Source: JBCBCP01 sp039178165
Lineage (GTDB): Bacteria > Pseudomonadota > Alphaproteobacteria > Rhodobacterales > Rhodobacteraceae
Assembly: GCA_039178165.1 (NCBI GenBank)
Contig: JBCDFL010000126.1
Location: 1 to 10,016 of the forward strand
Length of the DNA: 10,016 bases
Reading direction: 5' to 3'
Positions 1 through 6,092 of this stretch are shown here, one piece after another. A program made the translations under genes and the position numbers. The number at the start of each line of letters is the position of its first letter. The first letter of the stretch is position 1. The notes beneath the pieces are model-generated. The model saw nothing but the letters and a program-made list of their open reading frames with translations. It was not told the DNA's origin and searched no databases.

Positions 1-720
1 GATCGTATCGCGCAAGTTGAAGCGACGCTGCGCGCCCGCGGCATCGCGCTGCTGGTCCTGGCTTTGCCCGACAAAGCGGACATCTATGCCGACAAGCTAC
101 CGCGCCGCCGCCCCGCCCAAGTGGCACAGCGGCACGCGTCTGTCCTCACAGACCTATCCCGCTGGGGGGTCTGGACCCTCGACGCCAGCGCAGCTTTGCG
201 GGCCACCCGCCGGCTGTTTCCAAGTTTCCAGCCCGATGACACCCATTGGTCGCCTGCCGGCGCGCGCGCCGTCGCCACTGCCGTGGGCGAAGAGGTGCGG
301 CGGGCTGGCCCCTCGCTCAGCCCTGCGCAGGTCACCACGACCCTTACGGAGCGCGTTCCGCACGATGGCGACCTGCTGGCCTTCGTCCCCACCGGCGCGG
401 CGCGCGCCTGGATCGGCCCTGCCCAGCACACGCGTCCGACCTTCACCACACAGGTGGAGACGGGGGGCGGCCTGTTCGACGCGCCACCCGTCGACGTCGC
501 GCTGGTCGGCACAAGTTACAGCGCGCGGGCCGAATGGCATTTCGCGGACTTTCTGCGCGGCGCGCTTCAGGCCGACCTTATCGATCACGCGGCGGTGGGC
601 GGCGGGCCCTTCGCGCCGATGGAGGCGTTCCTCGCCGGCCTCGATGCCGGTGGGCCGCTGCCGAAACTCGTCATCTGGGAAATCCCCCTCCGCTACACAA
701 CACAGGAGAATATGCCGTGA
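1..720 (+). CDS. SGNH/AlgX-AlgJ-like polysaccharide O-acetylation protein, 5' truncated by window edge
   Basis: Reading frame 1 is open from base 1 to the TGA at 718-720, giving about 239 visible residues; the N-terminus lies outside the window. The protein resembles the SGNH-hydrolase-like domain of AlgJ/AlgX, periplasmic proteins that handle acetyl groups during O-acetylation of alginate-like exopolysaccharides. Visible signatures are a PDKADIY strand early on, a DDTHW motif (catalytic-type Asp at 238-240, His at 244-246), GTSYS with the putative nucleophile Ser at 514-516, and a GGGP turn near 600. It ends soon after the VIWEIP strand, so it lacks the C-terminal extension of its downstream paralogue and is more AlgJ-like. 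Its stop overlaps the start of that paralogue. The early TTG at 64 lies in the middle of the domain and is not the true start. Family assignment is fairly sure; the polysaccharide acted on is unknown. Confidence 0.8.
   Translation, partial: DRIAQVEATLRARGIALLVLALPDKADIYADKLPRRRPAQVAQRHASVLTDLSRWGVWTLDASAALRATRRLFPSFQPDDTHWSPAGARAVATAVGEEVRRAGPSLSPAQVTTTLTERVPHDGDLLAFVPTGAARAWIGPAQHTRPTFTTQVETGGGLFDAPPVDVALVGTSYSARAEWHFADFLRGALQADLIDHAAVGGGPFAPMEAFLAGLDAGGPLPKLVIWEIPLRYTTQENMP
704..708 (+). promoter_or_regulatory. Ribosome binding site AGGAG setting the GTG start at 717
   Basis: AGGAG lies 8 bases before GTG 717, inside the last codons of the preceding gene. It favours GTG 717 (overlapping the upstream TGA) over the ATG at 712, which is too close and in another frame. 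The predicted protein then begins with a clean signal peptide. Confidence 0.7.
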
Positions 721-2003
721 AATCGACCCTCTACGCCGCTCTGCTCGCTCTGCTGACCCCTCTGGGCGCCGCGGCCTTTCCTTACTGCGCGGCACTGCAA
801 TCGGCGGACACGGTGCCCAAGAAACACGCCAAACGCGCGCCATTCCTTGCGGACAATGCCGGGCAATGGATCATCGGACAGGACCAGTTGAAAAACGCGT
901 TCGAGGTCACGAATGAGGCGTCCGTTCTGCTGCGCGCCATCGGCGCTGCCTTCCGCGCGCAGGGCAGCACGCTCGTCGTCTTGCCCGCGCCGCCCCGCCC
1001 GCTCTTCGTGCCCGACCCGCTGCTGGCTGAGATGGGCCTGTCCCGGGCGGAGCTGGACGCTGGGATCGGCTCTGCATTTTCTGGCTACGTTGCGGCCTTG
1101 AACGCAACGGGGATACCTGCCGTCGATCTGTCCAGCTTTGCCACAGGGCCCGCGCGGGACGGCTTCTACTTCACGCGCGACACGCACTGGACACCGGAAG
1201 GCGCGGCCCGCGCAGTGGCCGAATTGGCCCAGCTGCTTCGCCCCGATGCGGCGCCTGACCTGCCGCCGTTCGAGGGGCGCTTCACCGAACGCGGCTCCCT
1301 CTCCGACGTGGTGGTCGAAGTGTGCGGCACCCAGCCGGCGCCGGAGATTGTGCCGGCGCCCGTCTACGCCCAGGCGGCGGGCGCTGGCGCGCTTTTGGGA
1401 ACGACCGACGGGCCGCGGGCGGCCCTTGTCGGGACCAGCTTTTCCGACCGCTACCAGCGGGATGCCTACCAGGTCGCCGACGCCATTGCGCACATGTTGG
1501 ACGCCTCCGTCGCCAATTATTCGCTCACGGGCGGCGGGCCGACCGGCGCCATGCTGGCCTTCATCGAAAGCGGGGCGCTCGGCGCGGGGGGCTACGAAGT
1601 CGTGGTCTGGGAAAGCCCCTACACGACCCCCCTGAACAGCGTCGACGGCCTACGCCAGGTGCTTGGCGCCTTGCATGCCGCAACCCCGGCAGGTCCAGCG
1701 GAAGTGGCAGAGGTCGGCGACGCGTGGGCCGAACTGCCCCTCGCTTTCGACGCGGCAAGCTTCACCGCACTGAGCATCGAGATGCCGGGCGTGACCGAGG
1801 GCAAGCTGTGGGCCGAGCTGATCGCAGAAGACGGGACGCGCCAGCGCTATAGGATGGTCAAATCCAAACGCGTCCCGGCGGAGCGGCGCAGCCCCACGTG
1901 GCGCCTTGCGCTGGACGGCCTCGCCGCACCGCAGATCACGCGCGTCAAGCTGCGCCTTCAGGGCGGCGCGCGCACCATGGCGGAGGTGTCGCTGCTGCGT
2001 TAG
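717..2003 (+). CDS. Secreted AlgX-like O-acetylation protein (SGNH domain plus C-terminal carbohydrate-binding-like domain)
   Basis: This is a 428-residue protein starting at GTG, chosen because AGGAG is well spaced and the resulting N-terminus is a signal peptide (MKSTLYAALLALL, cleavage probably after GAAA near residue 20). Long upstream in-frame extensions have no such sequence and would run deep into the preceding gene. The SGNH-like core (about 30-300) carries the D-x-H pair D155/H157 in TRDTHW and the putative nucleophile S241 in GTSFS, matching the AlgX catalytic pattern. C24 and C203 are the only cysteines I can find, and their spacing suggests a disulfide like one known in AlgX. Residues ~305-428 form an extra domain rich in predicted strands, in the position of the AlgX carbohydrate-binding module. 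The likely role is periplasmic acetyl transfer to an exported polysaccharide, together with the upstream paralogue and an MBOAT acyltransferase that would be outside the window. Its TAG overlaps the convergent OsmC-like gene by 4 bases. Confidence 0.82.
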   Translation: MKSTLYAALLALLTPLGAAAFPYCAALQSADTVPKKHAKRAPFLADNAGQWIIGQDQLKNAFEVTNEASVLLRAIGAAFRAQGSTLVVLPAPPRPLFVPDPLLAEMGLSRAELDAGIGSAFSGYVAALNATGIPAVDLSSFATGPARDGFYFTRDTHWTPEGAARAVAELAQLLRPDAAPDLPPFEGRFTERGSLSDVVVEVCGTQPAPEIVPAPVYAQAAGAGALLGTTDGPRAALVGTSFSDRYQRDAYQVADAIAHMLDASVANYSLTGGGPTGAMLAFIESGALGAGGYEVVVWESPYTTPLNSVDGLRQVLGALHAATPAGPAEVAEVGDAWAELPLAFDAASFTALSIEMPGVTEGKLWAELIAEDGTRQRYRMVKSKRVPAERRSPTWRLALDGLAAPQITRVKLRLQGGARTMAEVSLLR

Positions 2004-2500
2004 ACGTCGACGAAGCCATCCGGTGTCTTGAGCCGGTGCCGGATCGTGTTCGCCTGGCCCAGCGTCTGCTCCAGAAAGCAGCCCTTCTTGGCCGTGTCGA
2101 TCAGCCGCTCGACGTCGGCCCGCGGGGCGGGGCTGTCGATCAGCAGATCGATCTCGAACGATTTCGGCGCCGTCTCGTAGACCGGACCGGCTTTGGCCCA
2201 GTTCCAGACCACGCGGGTTTCCACGCTCAGATCATCGAGCGGCACCTTCAGCCGCTTGGCGAAGGCGCGGAGCTGCGTCATGAGGCACCCGGTCAGGCCA
2301 GCCACGAACAGCGCCAAGGGCGGCGGCGCGCTCGCCTCCCCGCCGTGGAACGCACCCTCATCGCTGGCGAGATCGAAATGCTCGTGGAAGGGCCGCACCA
2401 TGTCGACGCTCAGCTCGTTGCGCATCTTGCCGACCGCGGTGCCGGTGCAGTTGAATTGCACCTCTGTGGTGGCGGGCATCTGGTCCTGATCCATGCTCAT
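2000..2500 (-). CDS. OsmC-like family protein
   Basis: This is a 166-residue protein of the OsmC/Ohr superfamily, cytoplasmic thiol-dependent proteins that often reduce organic hydroperoxides. The family's two reactive-type cysteines are present: C72 in GLTGCLMTQ at the start of the core helix and C141 in KKGCFLEQTL. A GGE turn at 53-55 precedes PPPLALFVAG, the usual OsmC layout. It is a general OsmC-like member rather than clear Ohr, so peroxidase activity is inferred, not proven. The start ATG overlaps the stop of the FAH gene as ATGA, which implies translational coupling. A second Met at 2494 is possible but less likely. It is the last gene of the TetR-TRAP operon, so it probably protects against a reactive intermediate or serves an accessory step. 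No terminator is visible, because its stop overlaps the convergent AlgX-like gene. Confidence 0.85.
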   Translation of the reverse strand: MSMDQDQMPATTEVQFNCTGTAVGKMRNELSVDMVRPFHEHFDLASDEGAFHGGEASAPPPLALFVAGLTGCLMTQLRAFAKRLKVPLDDLSVETRVVWNWAKAGPVYETAPKSFEIDLLIDSPAPRADVERLIDTAKKGCFLEQTLGQANTIRHRLKTPDGFVDV

Positions 2501-3387
2501 GGTTTGACGATCCTGTTGGTGAGGGTGCCGATCTTTTCGATGCGCAGCGCGATCTCATCCCCCGGGGCGAGCTGTTTGCCGATCTCAAGCCCGCAGCCCG
2601 TGCCGACGGTACCCGACCCAATCACCTCACCGGGGTAAAGCGTTTCGGAGGCCGAGATATGCTCGATGATCCGGGCAAAGCTGTGGTGCATCTGGCGCGA
2701 ATTGCCGCCACCCCAACGCTGCCCGTTCACATGCGCCTCCATCTCCAGCGCGGCGGGGTGCGGGACCTCGTCGGCGGTGACGATCCAGGGACCGAGGATG
2801 TTGCCGGTGTCGAAGTCCTTGCCCTTGGCGGGGCCGAGCTGGCCCGCCATCTCCACCATCTGGGCGTCGCGGGCGCTCACGTCGTTCAGGATGGTGTAGC
2901 CCCAGATGTAGGGCTCGGCGTCCGTAGCCTTGATGTCGGTGCCTTGCTGGCCGATGACGATGGCCAGCTCCAGCTCGATATCCAGGAACTGCGCGTATCC
3001 CGGCCAGCGGATGTCCTGCCCGTCCCCGATGAAGGACAACCGATTGCCTTTATAGTAGATGGGTTGGTCATACCAAACCGGCGGGATGTCGAAGCTGCGG
3101 CCCGTCATCTTCTCCGCGGCCTTGAACGAGTTCAGCAGATGTTCTTCGAAGACGAGGCAATCGCGGTACTGCACCGGCATGATCGGGCAGCGCATCTGCG
3201 CGTCGCTTAAGGCGATGCGATGGTCCCCGCTGTCCAAGCGAGCTTTGGCGGCCGCCAAAGCCTCATCCCCGCCTTGCACCACGGCGACCATGTCTGGGTA
3301 GAGATCGGAGAGGTCAGCGACGGTTGCCGCGTCGACCATGACGACAGGCTTGTCGGCGCCTTGGTGATAGATGGTTCCGAATTTCAT
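2497..3387 (-). CDS. Fumarylacetoacetate hydrolase (FAH) family protein
   Basis: This is a 296-residue FAH-fold enzyme. The family uses Mg2+/Mn2+ to hydrolyse C-C bonds in beta-diketo acids, or to decarboxylate or hydrate related keto acids, usually late in aromatic or sugar-acid catabolism. Metal-binding acids are visible: E138 and E140 in LDIELELAIVIG and D169 in NDVSARD. A KDFDTGNILGPWIV stretch (190-203) and GSGTVGTG (257-264) match the conserved C-terminal core. The N-terminal lid segment RDCLVFEEHLLN (75-86) holds a candidate catalytic His83. The glycine loop GSGT is nearer to true FAH-type proteins than to the common GTPAG form, so the exact reaction is open. GGGAG lies 5 bases before the ATG. 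It is followed with a 4-base overlap by the OsmC-like gene, and preceded by a 97-base gap with a strong hairpin. It is probably the step after the cyclase-family enzyme. Confidence 0.88.
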   Translation of the reverse strand: MKFGTIYHQGADKPVVMVDAATVADLSDLYPDMVAVVQGGDEALAAAKARLDSGDHRIALSDAQMRCPIMPVQYRDCLVFEEHLLNSFKAAEKMTGRSFDIPPVWYDQPIYYKGNRLSFIGDGQDIRWPGYAQFLDIELELAIVIGQQGTDIKATDAEPYIWGYTILNDVSARDAQMVEMAGQLGPAKGKDFDTGNILGPWIVTADEVPHPAALEMEAHVNGQRWGGGNSRQMHHSFARIIEHISASETLYPGEVIGSGTVGTGCGLEIGKQLAPGDEIALRIEKIGTLTNRIVKP

Positions 3388-3404
3388 ACTGTCTCCCTGC
3401 TTCT

Positions 3405-3417
3405 TGATCTGAGATCA
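3405..3417. promoter_or_regulatory. 13-base palindrome TGATCTGAGATCA upstream of the FAH gene
   Basis: TGATCT and AGATCA are perfect 6-base inverted arms around one central G, beginning 18 bases upstream of the FAH start codon. The size and symmetry fit a small operator half-site pair, but no regulator can be named and chance is not excluded. It does not resemble the palindrome upstream of the TetR gene, apart from the shared GATC core. Confidence 0.3.
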
Positions 3418-3418
3418 C

Positions 3419-3439
3419 GCCCGGTGGGCACCACCGGGC
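3419..3439. repeat. 8-bp inverted repeat overlapping the larger hairpin
   Basis: GCCCGGTG (3419-3426) pairs with CACCGGGC (3432-3439) around a 5-base loop. Its right arm shares bases 3436-3439 with the left arm of the larger hairpin, so the two structures cannot form fully together in RNA. This is the geometry of alternative folds, though only folding or probing would show it is used. Confidence 0.5.
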
Positions 3440-3476
3440 AGCCGCCGACCCGCGTCCCGCGGGGCGGCGGCTGCCC
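3436..3476 (-). repeat. Nested 11+6 bp hairpin between cyclase and FAH genes
   Basis: GGGCAGCCGCC (3436-3446) is perfectly complementary to GGCGGCTGCCC (3466-3476). Inside it CCCGCG (3449-3454) pairs with CGCGGG (3458-3463) around a TCC loop, with only a 2x2 internal loop between the stems. It starts 8 bases past the cyclase stop in the direction of transcription. There is no T-run after it, so a simple intrinsic terminator is not the best reading. mRNA stabilisation, processing, partial termination or a REP-like element are all possible. The sequence directly shows the stem; its role is inference. Confidence 0.65.
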
Positions 3477-3484
3477 TCGCTGCT

Positions 3485-4261
3485 TCAATCCTCGATAATC
3501 GCCACCGCCCGCGTGAACCCCGCCGACGCCGCCTTGATCTTGAACGGGAAGGCGCTGACCATGAAACCTGTGTCCGGCAGTTGGTCGAGGTTCGTCATCT
3601 TCTCGATCTGGCAATAGCCCTGATCCATCCCGGCGCGGTGCCCTTCCCAGATGATCGACGCATCGCCTTCCGCGGCATAGCGCGCCGCCGTGTGGATGAA
3701 CGGCGCATCCCAGGACCACGCATCGGTCCCCACCATCCGCACGCCGCGCGATGTCAGGAAATTCGTCGCCTCCCGGCCAAAGCCGCACCCCTTGGCGAGG
3801 TAGTCGGGCTGGCCATAGGCCACGCCGGCGGCCGTATTCACCACCACGATATCGAGGGGCTGCAGATCGTGACCGATGCGCGCCAGCTCCGCCTCTACCT
3901 CGCCAGCGCTGACCACGTGGCCATCGGGAACTTCGCGAAAGTCGAACTTCACCCCGCGGCCAAAGCACCAGTCCAGCGGCACCTCGTCGATGGTGATCGC
4001 CCGCTCCCCCCCGTTCATCGTCGAATGGTAGTGATAAGGCGCGTCGACATGGGTGCCGTTATGGGTTGTGACCTTCAGCTGTTCGATCCCCCAGCCCTCA
4101 CCGCCGGGCAGGTCCTCTTTCTGAAGGCCGGGAAAGAACATAAGGATCTGCTCGGCCGTTTGCTGGTGGTCCATATACTCGATCTCCGGCAAGGCCATCG
4201 GCGGGTCGGACGCGATGCCGGTCTCCAGCGGGACGGACAGGTCGATATAGCGGCGGGGCAT
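3485..4261 (-). CDS. Cyclase family protein (kynurenine formamidase / isatin hydrolase-like metal hydrolase)
   Basis: This is a 258-residue member of the cyclase superfamily (Pfam PF04199), Mn/Zn-dependent hydrolases that open amide or lactam-type bonds; known members include kynurenine formamidase and isatin hydrolase. The signature HNGTHVDAPYHYH is at 67-79, supplying metal ligands H67, H71 and D73 plus nearby H77. A second metal-site segment WEGHRAG (205-211) supplies E206/H208. PLDIVVVNT and GTDAWSWDAPF are the other conserved core pieces. The ATG at 4261 is chosen because AGGAG lies 5 bases upstream and MPRRYIDLSVPL is the usual family N-terminus; a longer in-frame reading would run into the TRAP gene. 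It sits 11 bases after the TRAP large-subunit stop, so it very probably acts on the imported compound before the FAH enzyme. Exact substrate unknown. Confidence 0.85.
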   Translation of the reverse strand: MPRRYIDLSVPLETGIASDPPMALPEIEYMDHQQTAEQILMFFPGLQKEDLPGGEGWGIEQLKVTTHNGTHVDAPYHYHSTMNGGERAITIDEVPLDWCFGRGVKFDFREVPDGHVVSAGEVEAELARIGHDLQPLDIVVVNTAAGVAYGQPDYLAKGCGFGREATNFLTSRGVRMVGTDAWSWDAPFIHTAARYAAEGDASIIWEGHRAGMDQGYCQIEKMTNLDQLPDTGFMVSAFPFKIKAASAGFTRAVAIIED

Positions 4262-4272
4262 GGGGGCTCCTT

Positions 4273-5580
4273 TCAGGGGATAAGGCCCGTGGCGATCCAC
4301 GGGAAGGCGAGGACAAGGCCCAGGACGACCAGCATCATCAGCGCGAAGGGCGCGGCGCCGGCGAAGATGTCGCCGAGCGTGATGCTTGGATCGTCCAGCG
4401 TGGCCTTGATGACGTAGACCGAGATGCCGAAGGGGGGGGTCAGCAGGCCAATCTCCACCGCCAGAACGGTGACGATGCCGAACCACACCAGGTCGATATC
4501 CATCGGCGTGATGACGGGCAGCATCAGCGGCACGAGGATCAGCATGATGGACGAGCTATCGAGGATCATGCCCAGCACGATTACCACCGCGCAGTAGATC
4601 AGCATCAGGCCCCAAAAGCCCAACTGCGCTTCGGCGGCGAAGCTGCCCATGCCCGCGGGCACGCCGCTGAGCGCGAGCATGCGCGAGTACATCTGCGCGG
4701 CGATGATCAGGAAGCAGACCGTGGCTGTGACCAGCCCCGTCTCCACCAGCACGCGCCACAGCGCAGCGAGGGACAGGCGCCGCATCGCAAACCCCAGGGC
4801 AAGCGCGCCGATGGCGCCCATCGCGCCCGCCTCCACCGGGGTGAAAAGGCCGGTATAGATACCGCCGAGCACCAGCAGGATCAGCCCCGCGATAGGGCCG
4901 CCCTTGGCCAGGTAATCCCGCCCGCTCAGCCCCGCGCCGCCTTGGGTGTCTACGTTGCCGATCGAGGCGGGCGCGAGGATCGCCATGGCGACGATGCCGA
5001 ACGAGAAGAATACGGCCAGAAGCAGCCCCGGCCCAATCCCAGCGATGAACAGATCACCGATGCTCTGCTCCGCCAAGATGCCGAAGAGGATCAGCAGCAG
5101 CGAGGGCGGGATCATCATGCCCAGTACGCTCGATCCCGCAACGACCCCAACGGCGAAACGTGGGGTGTAGCCATGCCGGCGCATCTGCGGCACGGCGATC
5201 TTGGTGAAGACGGCGGCCGAAGCGATGGAGATGCCGGTGATCGCGGCAAAGATCGCGTTCGCGCCCACCGTCCCGACGCCCAGCCCCCCTTTCAGCCGGC
5301 GAAACATCGCCGCGGCGACATCGAACGCATCTCGGCCAAATCCTGCCTCCGACACGATGAACCCCATCAGAACGAACAGCGGCACCACGCCGAAGAAGTA
5401 GCTGCCAATCGCATCGTTCGCGGCCAGGCCTAACAGGCGCGCGGCCAGCTCCGCGTTGTCGCGCATCAGCCAGACGCCGACGAAGGAGCAGACCATCAGC
5501 GCAATGGGCACGTGCAGGCCCGCCAGGACCAGCAGACCCATCACCAGCAAAGCGACAAGGCCGATGTCGAAGGGTGTCAC
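4273..5580 (-). CDS. dctM: TRAP transporter large permease subunit (DctM family)
   Basis: This is a 435-residue, strongly hydrophobic protein with about a dozen predicted membrane segments, the size normal for DctM. It is the ion-coupled channel subunit of a tripartite ATP-independent periplasmic transporter in the inner membrane. Family marks include VPLFVLMGFIVSEAG (66-80), the first reentrant hairpin near GISIASAAVF, MIPPSLLLILFG (156-167), TPVEAGAMGA in the middle, and LTPPFGISVYV near the C-terminus. The GTG start is chosen because it overlaps the small-subunit stop as GTGA and gives the family N-terminus (TPFDIGLVALLVMG); an in-frame reading 51 codons longer would only duplicate sequence of the neighbouring gene. 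The symbol is the family name, not a claim of C4-dicarboxylate specificity. It is followed after 11 bases by the cyclase gene. Confidence 0.92.
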   Translation of the reverse strand: MTPFDIGLVALLVMGLLVLAGLHVPIALMVCSFVGVWLMRDNAELAARLLGLAANDAIGSYFFGVVPLFVLMGFIVSEAGFGRDAFDVAAAMFRRLKGGLGVGTVGANAIFAAITGISIASAAVFTKIAVPQMRRHGYTPRFAVGVVAGSSVLGMMIPPSLLLILFGILAEQSIGDLFIAGIGPGLLLAVFFSFGIVAMAILAPASIGNVDTQGGAGLSGRDYLAKGGPIAGLILLVLGGIYTGLFTPVEAGAMGAIGALALGFAMRRLSLAALWRVLVETGLVTATVCFLIIAAQMYSRMLALSGVPAGMGSFAAEAQLGFWGLMLIYCAVVIVLGMILDSSSIMLILVPLMLPVITPMDIDLVWFGIVTVLAVEIGLLTPPFGISVYVIKATLDDPSITLGDIFAGAAPFALMMLVVLGLVLAFPWIATGLIP

Positions 5581-6092
5581 GCGTGGCGCCTCCAGATGCG
5601 GGCGGCGAATTGCAGGATGAGGACGCCAGCGCCGACGATCAGGGTCAGCTTCACGGGCCAGGTCGGCGCGGTAAAGCTGCCGACGGCACCGACGAAATCG
5701 CCGCGCGTCCAGGCGCGCAGGAACATCGGCCAAGAGGCGTAGACGATCACGCCGACCACCGCGATGCCCGCGAGGTCAAACAGCGATTCCAGTGCCTTGG
5801 CTAAGCCAGGGAGGCGCCGGCCCAGCGCCGTCAGCAGCGCATCGGAGCGGGTCAGCCGCCCCGCCCTCAGGGCCGCCGGGATCTGCAGAAACACAATCGC
5901 GACGATGGAGAGGGTCACCAGCTCCGGCACTCCGGCCACCGGCGCACCGGCCAAGTTGCGGCCCGCGACGTCGACACCGACCAGCACCATGAGCAGCAGG
6001 ATCAACCCCGAGCCGACAACGTTCAGCCCCTGCGTCACCGCATCGAGCACGCGCAGCGGGACAGGGTCCCGCCGCGCTGCCTCGCCGCTCAC
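5577..6092 (-). CDS. dctQ: TRAP transporter small permease subunit (DctQ family)
   Basis: This is a 171-residue membrane protein with four predicted helices, the scaffold subunit that holds the large permease of the TRAP transporter. Typical DctQ features are the first helix LILLLMVLVGVDVAGRNL, the GVPELVTLSIVAIVFLQIP segment, and AGRLTRSD at the cytoplasmic turn. The start is uncertain. GTG at 6092 overlaps the binding-protein stop as GTGA, the same arrangement as the next junction, so I prefer it, but the only Shine-Dalgarno-like AGGAG (6092-6096) touches that GTG rather than preceding it. TTG at 6104 is the alternative and would add 4 residues. Translation by reinitiation after the upstream gene would not need a well-placed site. 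The symbol is the family name only. Confidence 0.87.
   Translation of the reverse strand: MSGEAARRDPVPLRVLDAVTQGLNVVGSGLILLLMVLVGVDVAGRNLAGAPVAGVPELVTLSIVAIVFLQIPAALRAGRLTRSDALLTALGRRLPGLAKALESLFDLAGIAVVGVIVYASWPMFLRAWTRGDFVGAVGSFTAPTWPVKLTLIVGAGVLILQFAARIWRRHA

Larger units (their letters stand above)
3388..3484 (-). other. Structured intergenic region inside the operon
   Basis: This 97-base gap between the cyclase and FAH genes is the only sizeable gap in an otherwise packed operon. It holds the FAH ribosome binding site, a 13-base palindrome and two overlapping inverted repeats described separately. I see no ORF of interest in it. Confidence 0.7.

Noticed and set aside
246..716. In-frame upstream extension of the AlgX-like gene
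   Set aside because: It overlaps the preceding gene almost entirely, is Arg-rich low-complexity in composition, and would remove the clear signal peptide and ribosome binding site at GTG 717.
1334..1359. Repeated GCCGGCGCC units in the AlgX-like gene
   Set aside because: Two short GC-rich copies fall within codons for Pro/Ala; this is codon bias rather than a repeat element.
1898..2638. Open frame on the + strand across the AlgX-like, OsmC and FAH genes
   Set aside because: It crosses three well-supported genes, has no recognisable motif, and no ribosome binding site is apparent.
3581..4417. Long open frame on the + strand opposite the cyclase gene
   Set aside because: It is an antisense shadow made by high GC and codon bias; the minus-strand frame carries the conserved metal-binding motifs and the + frame shows no recognisable domain.
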